Shown piece after piece: positions 1 through 9,600 of a stretch of DNA of 64,000 nt. The notes beneath the pieces were generated by a model. That model did no database searches. It was not told the origin of the DNA and saw only the letters and a list, made by a program, of their open reading frames with translations. The position numbers were made by a program, and so were the translations under genes. The stretch lies in NCBI GenBank assembly GCA_013122435.1, contig WYDT01000012.1:146609-210608 (forward strand), in the 5' to 3' direction. The DNA comes from Chloroflexi bacterium AL-N1. Lineage in GTDB: Bacteria; Chloroflexota; Chloroflexia; Chloroflexales; Roseiflexaceae. Each line of letters begins with the position of its first letter. Positions within the stretch are counted from its first letter, which is position 1.

Positions 1-213
1 CACAGAGGGCAAATGAACTATAAAGCAGAAAGACAGTGGAACACTAGAACGTTTTACCGTCTTACTGTTTACAGTACCTCATAACTTAGAAACTGAATTA
101 CTTCAAAAGGGGTATTTGTGGAAGGTAGGAGTCTATAGTTTGTCGGGTAAATTGTGGTCAAGTTAAGGCCATACCGTCGATATTGTGTGCACGCAGTAGT
201 TGAACATCTCTGT

Positions 214-987
214 CTAAGATAGGAGATTAAATGGTACTGTTTGTTCCACAAGCACCACACCTTTAGGTAGAAGGGTACAATAGTTTGCCTCATAATGGAT
301 CAAAGCTTCTGTATCTAGTTGCGATAAAATCTCTTTGCGAAATCTTGAGGCGTTTGAGTAACGCAACCACTTAATAATATTACTGTCTGCCACTTTTTTC
401 GGTTTCTTATAATACAGTATGACCAGTGTTTTTGTTCGCGCATCTAATTTTGTGTTTTGTACTCGAATAAAACCGTCTACTTCGGCTACTACAGGAAGCT
501 TAATCGTGTTAATGTTGTCTACTATTTTTTGTGCTTCACTTATGGAGGACGTGTGAAAGTAGCGTACTAATTCCATTAATATCCAATCAGTTGCTTGAAC
601 AATAAGTAAAGAATCCGATAGATTAGGATTAACTTCCCTACCGACATGTGCTACATTTCGCTTGTTTCGGACATCTAATATTACTCGTGCAAGTCGAGGG
701 ATAAAAAAACGGAATGTGTCTGGTAGAGTTGTATTATTTTCTATACTTCTAATTATTTGCTCTGAATTGAGCTGTTTGCCGAAAGCAGTATATGTTCCTG
801 TATTAAGGTGTTCTATTAATCGCAAAATACATTCGCAATACCGTGCTCCATTAAGCTCACTTGGTTGAAAGCGACCTAGAAAGAATTGCTGCTTGATATT
901 AGCATATTCATCAAGTAGTTGTGTAAGTATGTCACTAGGAATCTTAGATGAAAGCTCTGACTCTAATTTTTTCCTAGAAAATGACAT
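214..987 (-). CDS. HEPN-like protein of unknown function
   Basis: I do not recognise a named family for this 257-residue protein. What can be seen is a mostly helical N-terminal two thirds containing R107-N-K-R-N-V-A-H114. This fits the Rx4-6H motif with a polar residue after the Arg that marks HEPN RNases and HEPN nucleotidyl-modifying domains. The last ~75 residues (KLDARTKTLVILYYKKPKKV onward) look like a small helix-strand domain, possibly winged-helix. There is no signal peptide or membrane segment, so it is probably cytoplasmic. Its ATG overlaps the stop of the upstream gene by one base (TAATG), indicating translational coupling. The region is AT-rich compared with the rest of the window, which suggests transfer. 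A toxin or defence effector role is inference from the motif and context only. Confidence 0.6.
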   Translation of the reverse strand: MSFSRKKLESELSSKIPSDILTQLLDEYANIKQQFFLGRFQPSELNGARYCECILRLIEHLNTGTYTAFGKQLNSEQIIRSIENNTTLPDTFRFFIPRLARVILDVRNKRNVAHVGREVNPNLSDSLLIVQATDWILMELVRYFHTSSISEAQKIVDNINTIKLPVVAEVDGFIRVQNTKLDARTKTLVILYYKKPKKVADSNIIKWLRYSNASRFRKEILSQLDTEALIHYEANYCTLLPKGVVLVEQTVPFNLLS

Positions 988-1898
988 TATTCATCGCCTT
1001 CATCATCAAGTACTTCGGGTTCAACCTCTTGCTGAATCTCTGTACCTTTTATCCATGATTCTACTTCACGTTCTGCTTGTGGGGTAAGGTAATATAAACC
1101 TTCAGGATTCTTACTAAACTTACTCTTGTTACTACCCCTACCTAAACATGTAATAAAGGCTTTCGACCCGACTGAAACGGTAGTATATTTCTGCGTAAGG
1201 TATAAATACGCCATTTTAGGCTTGGTTGCCTTTATGACATCAATACCCTTTGTAATAGCCCACAATGCAAACATTGCACAATTGGTTGCTGCTTTGAGTT
1301 CTCTAATGTCAAGTTGGCCAATATCAAGTGACATTTCAACCCAAGACTTAACTTGCCGATCCTCTTCTTTGCTTATTGTATGGCGCTTTTGTCCTGGTCT
1401 AGAAGATCCTTTCCAATATTCAAATCCGTCGGGAACAGAATTGTCACCAATCTCTTCTAGAAACTGTTCGACCACTTGGAGTCCACGCGTATTCAACTCA
1501 AAACCACTATCGGTATGTATCAACAAAGCATTCGCCGTTTGCTGAAAGTAAGTGGTGGAATTAGTATCATGCAACTTAATCCGTCGCATTGCTTCAATAA
1601 CCTGTTGTTTTACAGGGACAGGTTTTCCTAATATCGTATTGTATGCCCATACATACAATACGATGAATCTTTCTTGTTGATCCTTTCGTTTTTTACCTTT
1701 AAAATCATTAAATTTGGTAATGACATCACTCTCTCCATGCAATTGAAAGTATTTTGAAGCTTTCGATTTTTCAGAGTCACTACTCTGTGCGATTGTTCCT
1801 TGTATGACTGTAGTACTACTTTCACCAGGTGGGGTTGTCTCTGGTGGACTTACTACATCTTCTTCTTTTCCTATTTTTGAAGTTTCAGAAAGTGGCAA
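987..1898 (-). CDS. Hypothetical protein, likely C-terminal part of a zinc-ribbon protein
   Basis: The 303-codon reading frame opens with a TTG that has no visible ribosome-binding site and begins inside the preceding zinc-ribbon gene. The frame stays open upstream of the TTG and encodes a proline-rich linker-like stretch (FRFIPTPQEPLSL) that reads naturally into the protein. This suggests the annotated start is not real and that this is the C-terminal part of one protein with the zinc ribbon. Residues ~55-150 and ~170-290 look like two helix-rich, winged-helix-like domains, the second ending PEGLYYLTPQAEREVESWI. The tail is acidic. No family was recognised. It is coupled through TAATG to the HEPN-like gene downstream. 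Confidence 0.5.
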   Translation of the reverse strand: MPLSETSKIGKEEDVVSPPETTPPGESSTTVIQGTIAQSSDSEKSKASKYFQLHGESDVITKFNDFKGKKRKDQQERFIVLYVWAYNTILGKPVPVKQQVIEAMRRIKLHDTNSTTYFQQTANALLIHTDSGFELNTRGLQVVEQFLEEIGDNSVPDGFEYWKGSSRPGQKRHTISKEEDRQVKSWVEMSLDIGQLDIRELKAATNCAMFALWAITKGIDVIKATKPKMAYLYLTQKYTTVSVGSKAFITCLGRGSNKSKFSKNPEGLYYLTPQAEREVESWIKGTEIQQEVEPEVLDDEGDE

Positions 1899-2206
1899 TG
1901 ACAGAGGTTCTTGCGGTGTCGGTATAAACCTGAAAAGAGAGTTGCCGCTTCTCCAATTGCATTGTCAGATAAACGTCCATTAATTTTACGATAAGCAGAA
2001 GTTCGTGTTTGCTTTTCTTCAAGTGTAAATTCATTCATCGGAGTTTGCGAGGATTGACTAGCTCCAATAACAATGCCACAAACAAAACACTTGTTCTTTT
2101 CAGGAAGTAGAGACTCTTTACAATTCAAGCATTTTACTTGGCGTTGACAAGTTAAGCAGAAATTATATTTTTCAGGAACGTCACTTGTGCAATATGGACA
2201 CTTCAT
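1871..2206 (-). CDS. Double zinc-ribbon protein (probably frameshifted)
   Basis: The N-terminus carries four CxxC-type knuckles (CPYC, CLTC, CLNC, CFVC) in the first ~45 residues, i.e. two consecutive zinc ribbons, a module often fused to regulatory or signalling domains. The start ATG at 2206 is preceded by AAGGAAG at good spacing. After residue ~91 the sequence turns into a Cys/His/Lys tail (LYRHRKNLCHCHFLKLQK) that looks out of frame. One extra A in the four-A run at 1933-1936 would join this frame to the 987-1898 frame, giving a ~400-residue zinc-ribbon protein. Either a true frameshift mutation or a sequence error fits. Function is unknown; DNA or RNA binding is plausible. Confidence 0.5.
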   Translation of the reverse strand: MKCPYCTSDVPEKYNFCLTCQRQVKCLNCKESLLPEKNKCFVCGIVIGASQSSQTPMNEFTLEEKQTRTSAYRKINGRLSDNAIGEAATLFSGLYRHRKNLCHCHFLKLQK

Positions 2207-2226
2207 TAGGTCTTCCTTATACCAAA

Positions 2227-2250
2227 TAAGTCAGACGTTGATCTGACTTA
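2227..2250. promoter_or_regulatory. Perfect inverted repeat before the zinc-ribbon gene
   Basis: Nine-base arms (TAAGTCAGA / TCTGACTTA) separated by six bases lie 21 bases upstream of the zinc-ribbon start codon, where a promoter and operator are expected. It could be a repressor operator for the 214-2206 unit. It could also be a terminator for transcripts arriving on the plus strand, but there is no T-run after it, so operator is preferred. Confidence 0.4.
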
Positions 2251-2419
2251 AGCCATACAGTAGTATATTTAGAACGACTTCGCTTGTCAAGGATTTTAAG
2301 AGTGGACTCAGCGAACATCTTTATGCATTGAACCAATGCAAGCATCAAGATCTCGATAAGGACGTACTTTAATCCACCGCGCCCCAAATACTCCACAAAG
2401 ACGGCACACAAAGACTTTA

Positions 2420-2428
2420 TGCTATAAT
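2420..2428 (+). promoter_or_regulatory. Extended -10 promoter for the GH13 gene
   Basis: TGCTATAAT is a perfect extended -10 element (TGnTATAAT) about 90 bases before the chosen start of the alpha-glucosidase gene. No good -35 was found, as is usual for extended -10 promoters. An in-frame ATG at 2427 overlaps this element, which argues against that upstream start. Confidence 0.5.
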
Positions 2429-2519
2429 GAGCGCCCAGAACAGACATGTAACCAACGACATGTGTCATGCTGCCAAACCATACACATACTCGTGCTGTTG
2501 CATTGTACAAGGAACAACA

Positions 2520-4151
2520 ATGACCAAACGAATCTTGCAGTGGTGGCAATCTGGCATTATTTACCATATTTATCCACGCAGTTTTCAGGACGGAAATGGT
2601 GATGGAATTGGCGACCTCACCGGTATTATTTCGCGACTGGACTACCTCAGTCACACTCTCGGTATAGATGCCCTTTGGCTCTCACCGATCTATCCCTCAC
2701 CCATGGCTGATTTTGGGTATGATATTGCTGATTACAGAGATGTCGATCCCATTTTCGGCGCTCTGGATACCTTTGATCTGCTCGTCAGGGAAGCCCATCA
2801 GCGCAATCTTAAGGTTATTATTGACTATGTCCCCAATCATACCTCGGATCAACATAAGTGGTTTGGTGAGTCGCGTTCCTCCCGTACTGCTGCCAAACGC
2901 AACTGGTATGTCTGGGCAGATCCACAGGAGGATGGCACACCACCTAACAACTGGCTGAGTGTCTTTGGCGGCCCAGCGTGGTCGTGGGATGCGGCCACAG
3001 AGCAGTATTATCTCCACTCATTCCTGAGTAGTATGCCAGATTTGAACTGGCGTAACCCAGCAGTACAGCACGCAATGTTTGAGGTCGTCCGCTTCTGGCT
3101 TGATCGTGGCGTCGATGGTTTACGTATCGATACAGCCCACTACATCATGAAAGACCACGCGATGCGTGACAACCCTTCCAATCAGATTGTACATACTACG
3201 TTTCACAAATCATTTGGCGCGTATGATACACAGCTTCATCTATACGACAAAGGTGATGCTGATGTACACAATGTGTTTCGGGATCTACGCCATTTGCTCG
3301 ACAGCTATGGTCAGGAGCAGCCTCGTATCGCACTTGGGGAAATTCATATTTTCGATGTACCGACCTGGGCCAGCTACTATGGTGAGCAGCTTGATGAGTT
3401 GCATATGCCCTGCAATTTTGGTTTGCTCAACACACCTTGGCAAGCACAGGCCATACGACAAGCCGTTGATACACTCGAAAGCACTATTCCAGCATGTGCA
3501 TGGCCCAACTATGTACTGGGCAATCACGACGAGCATCGTATTGCCACACGCATTGGTGCAGCGCAGGCACGCGTAGGGATGTTGCTGCTGCTTACATTGC
3601 GCGGCACCCCAACCCTCTACTATGGTGATGAATTGGGCATGGAAAATGTGCCAATCGCACCTGAGCACGAACGCGATCCCTGGGGTATTCATATGCCTGG
3701 GCTGGGGTTGGGGCGTGATCCGGAACGAACGCCGATGCAGTGGGAGGCAAGTCCTCACGCTGGTTTTTGTCACGCTGAGGTTGCGCCGTGGCTGCCTGTT
3801 GCAGCCAATGCAACCACAATGAACGTTGCGACACAACTCGAAGATCCGCAGTCTTTCCTTAGCTTAACGCGCAAACTCATCGACCTACGCCGATCCAGTC
3901 TGGCCCTGTCGGGTGGTAGTTATCGTGCCCTGGAAAGCACCTCTACCAATTGTTTTGTGTACATGCGCGAAACAGCAGATGAGCGTTGGATCGTTGCTCT
4001 CAACACGGGAACACAGGATCAGATACTCAACGTGACCTGTGCAGGAGATGCCAGTATAATCCTCTCAACCTATCTTGACCGTCAGGAGCATGTCGATCTG
4101 GCGACACTTGCCTTGCGTGGCAACGAAGGAGGTCTAATCCAATTAACGTGA
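2520..4151 (+). CDS. GH13 alpha-glucosidase
   Basis: A cytoplasmic GH13 exo-alpha-glucosidase (oligo-1,6-glucosidase/alpha-glucosidase group) of 543 residues, the usual length. The N-terminus WWQSGIIYHIYPRSFQDGNG is the family signature. The catalytic set is visible: D204 in GLRIDTAH (nucleophile), E274 in ALGEIH (acid/base) and D337 in LGNHDEHR (transition-state stabiliser). No signal peptide is present in this form. I chose ATG 2520 over the longer frame from 2427 because of AAGGA upstream, because the family N-terminus begins here, and because the upstream ATG lies in the promoter. The gene overlaps the 3' end of the convergent LacI gene by nine bases. It likely hydrolyses alpha-linked oligosaccharides; the exact linkage cannot be read from the sequence. 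Confidence 0.9.
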   Translation: MTKRILQWWQSGIIYHIYPRSFQDGNGDGIGDLTGIISRLDYLSHTLGIDALWLSPIYPSPMADFGYDIADYRDVDPIFGALDTFDLLVREAHQRNLKVIIDYVPNHTSDQHKWFGESRSSRTAAKRNWYVWADPQEDGTPPNNWLSVFGGPAWSWDAATEQYYLHSFLSSMPDLNWRNPAVQHAMFEVVRFWLDRGVDGLRIDTAHYIMKDHAMRDNPSNQIVHTTFHKSFGAYDTQLHLYDKGDADVHNVFRDLRHLLDSYGQEQPRIALGEIHIFDVPTWASYYGEQLDELHMPCNFGLLNTPWQAQAIRQAVDTLESTIPACAWPNYVLGNHDEHRIATRIGAAQARVGMLLLLTLRGTPTLYYGDELGMENVPIAPEHERDPWGIHMPGLGLGRDPERTPMQWEASPHAGFCHAEVAPWLPVAANATTMNVATQLEDPQSFLSLTRKLIDLRRSSLALSGGSYRALESTSTNCFVYMRETADERWIVALNTGTQDQILNVTCAGDASIILSTYLDRQEHVDLATLALRGNEGGLIQLT

Positions 4152-5192
4152 TGGCAGTGGTGCGCGCGCCACCGACTGTCGCTCGATGAGTTGTGTAGCG
4201 ATCTCAATACGAACAGGAGTCAACGCGGGATTGCGGACACGTTCTAGAAGCCGTTGCATAGCTATCATCCCCATTTCCTCGCGCTCAATCCGCACCGTTG
4301 TGAGTGGTGGGGTAATCGAAGCGGTGATCGGCCAATCATCATAGCCAATGATCGAAACATCACCCGGGACATCAAAACCTGCCTCTTGAAGTGCATGAAG
4401 GACACCAATGGCCGTACTATCATTCGCACAAAAGACGGCCGTAAAGTGCGGGGGGTTGTGTGCAAGAAATGCTTTCATCGTCTCGTAGGCATCCTCAGTA
4501 TTCAGCGGTACATCAAGCAATAGACGTGGATCAAACTCAATACCATCGTGCTCTAAGGCTGCCCGATAGCCGGCAAATCGTCGTCGTATGGTACTGCGTA
4601 CCAGATGCGTGGCATACAAAATAGCACGATGTTGATGTTCTACTAAATGGCGGACAGCGTGGAGCGGACCATTGTAATTATCAGGTAGAACCGTATCAAT
4701 ACGTAAGGTAGGCTCATCAATATTGACCAGAACTGTTGGAAAACCCTCTTCCTGAAGCTGCTCAATCATGCCATGTTCATCAAACGAAAGAAAGAGCAGA
4801 GCATCCATATCATTTTGGACAATCTTTTGTCGATATGAGTCAATGTTGGCTGGTTGTCTTTCTACCAGAATATAACTGAGATGAATTCCCACACGACGAC
4901 ACTCTTTCTCAATACCACCTGCAACATCAGCGTGAAACTGATCAAATGAGTGATTGACTGTTGCAAGGCTGACGAAAAGACCCACATGTTGAATGTACAG
5001 GGGTGTTGTGTGCTCCTGATACCCAAGTTCTGCTGCAGCAGCAAGCACACGGCGCTGTAATTCAGGACTGACACCAGCAACATTATTGAAGACACGTGAA
5101 ACAGTACTGGGGGAAACCCCTGCGTGAGAGGCTATCTCACGTTGTTGAAAGCGACGGGGAAGTATTGGTTGAGTCATGGGGTGGTTACCCAT
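4143..5192 (-). CDS. LacI-family transcriptional regulator
   Basis: A 349-residue LacI/GalR repressor with an N-terminal helix-turn-helix (REIASHAGVSPSTVSRVFNN, about residues 17-36) and a periplasmic-binding-protein-like sensor domain (FCANDSTAIGVLHALQEAGFDVPGDVSIIGYDDWP near the C-terminus). The start at 5192 is chosen because AAAGG lies seven bases before it; longer in-frame starts lack a site. It is divergent from the GH88 gene and convergent with the GH13 gene, so it most likely controls the glycan locus from the shared 5193-5436 spacer. Its ligand is unknown; a uronate-containing oligosaccharide is an inference from the neighbours. Confidence 0.9.
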   Translation of the reverse strand: MGNHPMTQPILPRRFQQREIASHAGVSPSTVSRVFNNVAGVSPELQRRVLAAAAELGYQEHTTPLYIQHVGLFVSLATVNHSFDQFHADVAGGIEKECRRVGIHLSYILVERQPANIDSYRQKIVQNDMDALLFLSFDEHGMIEQLQEEGFPTVLVNIDEPTLRIDTVLPDNYNGPLHAVRHLVEHQHRAILYATHLVRSTIRRRFAGYRAALEHDGIEFDPRLLLDVPLNTEDAYETMKAFLAHNPPHFTAVFCANDSTAIGVLHALQEAGFDVPGDVSIIGYDDWPITASITPPLTTVRIEREEMGMIAMQRLLERVRNPALTPVRIEIATQLIERQSVARAPLPSR

Positions 5193-5353
5193 AAAAATAC
5201 CTTTGAAATTCAATTTCAGTACATGCTCAAGTATAGTGTTAAGAGCATAAAAAGTCAATCTTACAGGTCTTTCATCCTTTACAGAGAACCTCAAAAAGGT
5301 ATCGTATTAATACCAGCTCTTGCTTGATTACAAGGCAGTTGTGAAATTCATGA

Positions 5354-5393
5354 TTGACATTTGCAATTTTTGTAATAGAATTGCAATAAAATT
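5354..5393 (+). promoter_or_regulatory. Promoter with TTGCAA repeats before the GH88 gene
   Basis: TTGACA (5354-5359), a 16-base spacer and TAGAAT (5376-5381) form a sigma70-type promoter. The spacer and the region just after it contain repeated TTGCAA/ATTGC words (5361, 5381, 5391) that could form the operator of the divergent LacI regulator. The operator assignment is inference. Confidence 0.5.
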
Positions 5394-5436
5394 GCTATAA
5401 GAAATTAAATTTCCACACCAATGAAAGACCCGCACC

Positions 5437-6600
5437 ATGCTTGAAAACATCAATCAGGCCAGAACCATGTCGATCGTAGATGAAGCGCTCACGCAGGCGA
5501 TCAGGACCATCCAATCGACTGTGCCACGCATGGGGCGGGATCGACCGAGTATTGGTCGGGCAGATGGCAGCTATGAACGCTGTCACGCTTCCCACTGGGT
5601 AGATGGCTTTTGGAGCGGGCAACTCTGGCTCGCCTATGCAGCCACTAATAAAACGTTTTTTCTTGACGCCGCACGCCAACAACGCCCCTACTTTATAGAT
5701 CGTCTTAACCGCACTGCAACACTCGACCATGATATGGGTTTTCTCTACTCACTCTCAGTCGTTGCCGATTACATCATGACTGGTGATCACATAGCCCGTG
5801 ACTTGGGACTACAGGCAGCCACCATACTGGCCCAACGCTTTAATCCGGCTGGAAAGTTTATTCGCGCCTGGAATGACTGGGACGGTGAATCAGAAGATTT
5901 TCGTCAGCGTAAACATGGAAAAATTATTATCGACTGTATGGAGAATCTGGCACTCTTGTTTTGGGCCGCTCGCGAAACTGACGACCCACAGTTAAGCCAC
6001 ATCGCCACTGCACACGCCACAACTACCGCACATTACATCGTACGTGCCGATGGGTCGACCTACCACACCTACGAATTTGACCCAACAACTGGTACACCAC
6101 AGGGTGGTTTTACCTTTCAGGGCTATGCAGATAAGTCGTGTTGGAGTCGTGGGCAGTCATGGGCCATTCATGGGTTTGCCCAAACCTATCAATACACACA
6201 TGAGCCATTGTTTCTCGACGTAGCACAACGAACTGCTGATTACGCCATCTTGCATCTGCCAGAAGATGGTGTTGCTTATTGGGATTATGATCTCCCAGCA
6301 GATGAACCCCGCTATCGGGATAGCTCTGCAGCCGCCATCATGGCAGCAGGTCTCTTATTACTTGCAGACAATCTGGAAGAGCGCCTCAAGGCCGATTACT
6401 ATCGTGCTGTCGCACTACATATACTACATAACCTGACGCAACAGTACACAACCGCACACCTACCTTACACTGAAGGCTTACTCCTCCATGGAGCAGCCTA
6501 TGTTCGTAAAGGACAAACAGACTCAATGCTCACGTGGGGGGATTACTTTTATCTGGAAGCACTCATGCGTGCACGCGGACACACTCGGTTCTTTTGGTGA
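5437..6600 (+). CDS. GH88 unsaturated glucuronyl hydrolase
   Basis: A 387-residue (alpha/alpha)6-barrel enzyme of glycoside hydrolase family 88, which removes the 4,5-unsaturated uronic acid left by polysaccharide lyases. Family features include WVDGFWSGQLWLAY, the HDMGF motif with D99, and IIDCMENLALL with D166; the two Asp residues match the catalytic pair of known unsaturated glucuronyl hydrolases. GQSWAIHGF and the RYRDSSAAAIMAAGLL stretch are also typical. No signal peptide is seen, so it acts on imported disaccharides. The start has only a weak ribosome-binding site; Met11 is an alternative. It leads an operon with a secreted lyase-like protein and an ABC importer, which supports a complete uronan-use pathway. 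GH105 is the main alternative, but HDMGF fits GH88 better. Confidence 0.88.
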   Translation: MLENINQARTMSIVDEALTQAIRTIQSTVPRMGRDRPSIGRADGSYERCHASHWVDGFWSGQLWLAYAATNKTFFLDAARQQRPYFIDRLNRTATLDHDMGFLYSLSVVADYIMTGDHIARDLGLQAATILAQRFNPAGKFIRAWNDWDGESEDFRQRKHGKIIIDCMENLALLFWAARETDDPQLSHIATAHATTTAHYIVRADGSTYHTYEFDPTTGTPQGGFTFQGYADKSCWSRGQSWAIHGFAQTYQYTHEPLFLDVAQRTADYAILHLPEDGVAYWDYDLPADEPRYRDSSAAAIMAAGLLLLADNLEERLKADYYRAVALHILHNLTQQYTTAHLPYTEGLLLHGAAYVRKGQTDSMLTWGDYFYLEALMRARGHTRFFW

Positions 6601-6672
6601 ACGTGTACGATGCTGTAATACATACATTTACCATGCTGACATTATTGTTTTGCATCCAAAGGTGGAGGCTTT

Positions 6673-9600
6673 ATGCAGATACATTCCTACCAACGACCAG
6701 CGATCCGGTCGACCTCGCCACGATTTTTTTTATTGCGTCTTCTCTCGTTTATCTGCTTTGTCATAGCTTTAATTGGCATACCAGGTAGCCCATCACTGCC
6801 ATCGGCTCACGCAGAGGCTATGCCCATCACGGCGCAGTTGAATGGAACACATCCACGTTTGCTGGCCACACAGTCCGATTTCGACCGTCTTCGATCAGAA
6901 TTGGCCAGCGAGCCCTATCAATCCTGGTATCAGGAACTTACACAGAAGGCGCAACCTGTGCTGACAGCCCCACCATCAACCTATGCAAAAAACCCCAATC
7001 TTTTGCCAACCAGCCGTACGGTGTTGTCCCGAGTGCTACTGCTGGCCATGCTTTACCAACTCGATGGAGATACCGTCTACGTAAATCGGGCATGGCAAGA
7101 ATTGGAAACCGCTGCGAATTTCTCCGACTGGAATCCCGACCATTTTCTTGACACTGCCGAGATGACCTATGCCTTCGCCATTGGCTATGATTGGATGTAC
7201 AATGCGTGGACTGAAACGCAACGTAACACACTACGTACAGCCATCCTCACTAAAGGACTTAATCCCGGTATCGAAGCTTATCGTGGCACGGCAACACCAC
7301 CAACCTATGACCGACAGGGGTGGGTAGATTCAACTAACAACTGGAATTTTGTGTGCAACGGTGGGTTAAGTCTGGGTGCCTTGGCCATCGGCGATGTCCC
7401 TGAAGGCCGGGCTGCCGCCGAAGAAGTATTACGCGAAGGTATCGAACGCCTGCCCAATGCTTTAGAGCGTTTTGCGCCTGATGGAGCGTGGGACGAAGGC
7501 GTGTCTTACTGGGGGTATGCGACCACGTACCTCACGGCACATCTCTCCGCACTGCAAACAGCACTCGGGAACGATTATGGGCTTTCACAGTCTCCCGGCC
7601 TATCCGACACCGGTTTGCTGCCAATTGCTCTGACTGGTTCATTCAATCAATCCTTCAACTTTGGCGATGCAGAGTCATCAGAACCAACCTCAATGCCGCA
7701 ACTTTTCTGGCTTGATACACAGTATGATCGGCCCGAATATGTCTGGTGGCGCAAACAACGTACTGGCGATAATGTGCAGCCAAATGATCTATTATGGTAC
7801 ACACCAAACAACTACGCCGGGCCACGGGCAATCAACTTCCCGCAAGAACAATACTTTCGCAATGCTGAAATTGCCACGATGCGGAGCGCATGGGAAGATC
7901 CAAAGGCACTCTATGTCGCTCTCAAAGGCAGTAGTGGGAATCCCGATCAAAGCCATGCGGATCTTGATGCAGGAACCTTCGTGTTTGATGCTCTGGGAGT
8001 GCGCTGGGCCGATGAAATGGGGCTCGACAATTATGGTCTTCCCGGCTACTTTAGCTATGGGCCCAATGGTCAACGCTGGACATACTATCGTAAACGGGCC
8101 GAAGGACAAAACACTTTCGTTATCAATCCGGATACCACTCAGGACCAGAACATCGCGGTATCGCACATAACATCACAGGATTCGTCACCACTGGCGGCGT
8201 ACACCATTACCGATCTTACACCTGCTTACGAGGGGCGTGCGACTCAGGCACAACGTGGTATCAAGCTGTTTAATCATCGACGACACATGCTTGTGCAAGA
8301 TGAGATTCAAATAGATAATTCTGCTGATGGTTGGTGGTTTATGCATACCCGAGCACGCGTTCAGGTCAGCGATGATGGGCAATCGGCGATGTTGTATAGC
8401 GGGGAACAACGAATGTGGGTGCGTATCCTCTCCCCGGCAGAAGCAACATTACGCGTTCTTGACCCCAAACCACTGCCCTCTTCACCTGACCCGGCAGGAC
8501 AGGCACAAAATACTGGACGTAAACTGGCTATCAAACTCACAGATACCACTGACACACGTATAGCCGTATTATTTGTACCACTCCGCAGTTGGGAAAGCCC
8601 ACCGGACACATTGCCAGAGATAACACCGCTGGCCGATTGGCAGGTGCCTGCCAATCCACCTGTGCTTGCCAACATACATATAGACGAAGTACCACTGACG
8701 AATTTTGCACCATCAGTCTTTACCTATGACACGCTGCTCCCTGTCGGTACAACACAAGTTCCAACCGTCAGCGCAACACCTGGTGAAGAGTCAACAGATG
8801 TGCAGATACAGCAAGCCACCACATTGCCCGGTACAACCAGCATGATGGTAACAGCAAGCGACGGAACTAGCACGCGCTACCTGCTCCACTTTGATGTCGC
8901 CAAACCACTTCTTACCCCCATAGCAGTGACTGAGGTCATAGCGAGCACTACTGATGCTGACAATATACCATCCAACACGCTAGACGATAATCTCGACACA
9001 CGCTGGTCATCCGAAGGAACAGGCGAATGGATTCGCTACGATCTTGGTTCGATCAAACAGGTGCAAAGTGTTGCGATGGCTTGGTTCCGAGGAGACCAGA
9101 GACAGTCCTTCTTCGACATCCAAATCTCAGATGATGCGACTAACTGGGCCACCGTCTTTAGTGGCGCGACCAGTGGTGAAACCAATGAGCAGGAGTTCTA
9201 TTCCATCGGCGATGTGCCTACACGTTATATACGCATTGTCGGGCAGGGCAACACCCAGAATCCGTTTAACAGCATCACAGAAGTGGATATTTACAATCAG
9301 TATGATGCCCCGACACCCCTTCCAGCTACACTGCAGGATGTTACCATTGAGGCAGCGTCGCCCTCAATGCCAGTCGGAGGGGAAACGCAACTAACCGTTG
9401 CTGCAACTTTGAGTAATAGGAGTCCTGTTGATTTAAGCCAGACGACCATTCACTACGAAAGCAACGATACTGCTGTAGGACAAGTAAGTCCTACAGGTGA
9501 GCTTAGAGCAATCGGTGAAGGCAGTGCAAAGATCACGGCGTGGGTGGAACTCGATAACTATCTCGACTATGCCAGCATGACTATCACCGTCACTGATCCA

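Noticed and set aside
1..213. Minus-strand frame of 74 codons (69-293) at the window start
   Set aside because: It overlaps the HEPN-like gene, has no ribosome-binding site and no protein-like features.
2286..2301. GTCAAGGATTTTAAG shared with 12306-12320
   Set aside because: The second copy encodes part of a permease N-terminus; a 15-base match in 64 kb of uneven composition is not enough for an attachment site or mobile-element end.
3285..3836. Minus-strand frame of 183 codons opposite the GH13 gene
   Set aside because: Cys-rich, low-complexity translation typical of an antisense shadow over a conserved enzyme.
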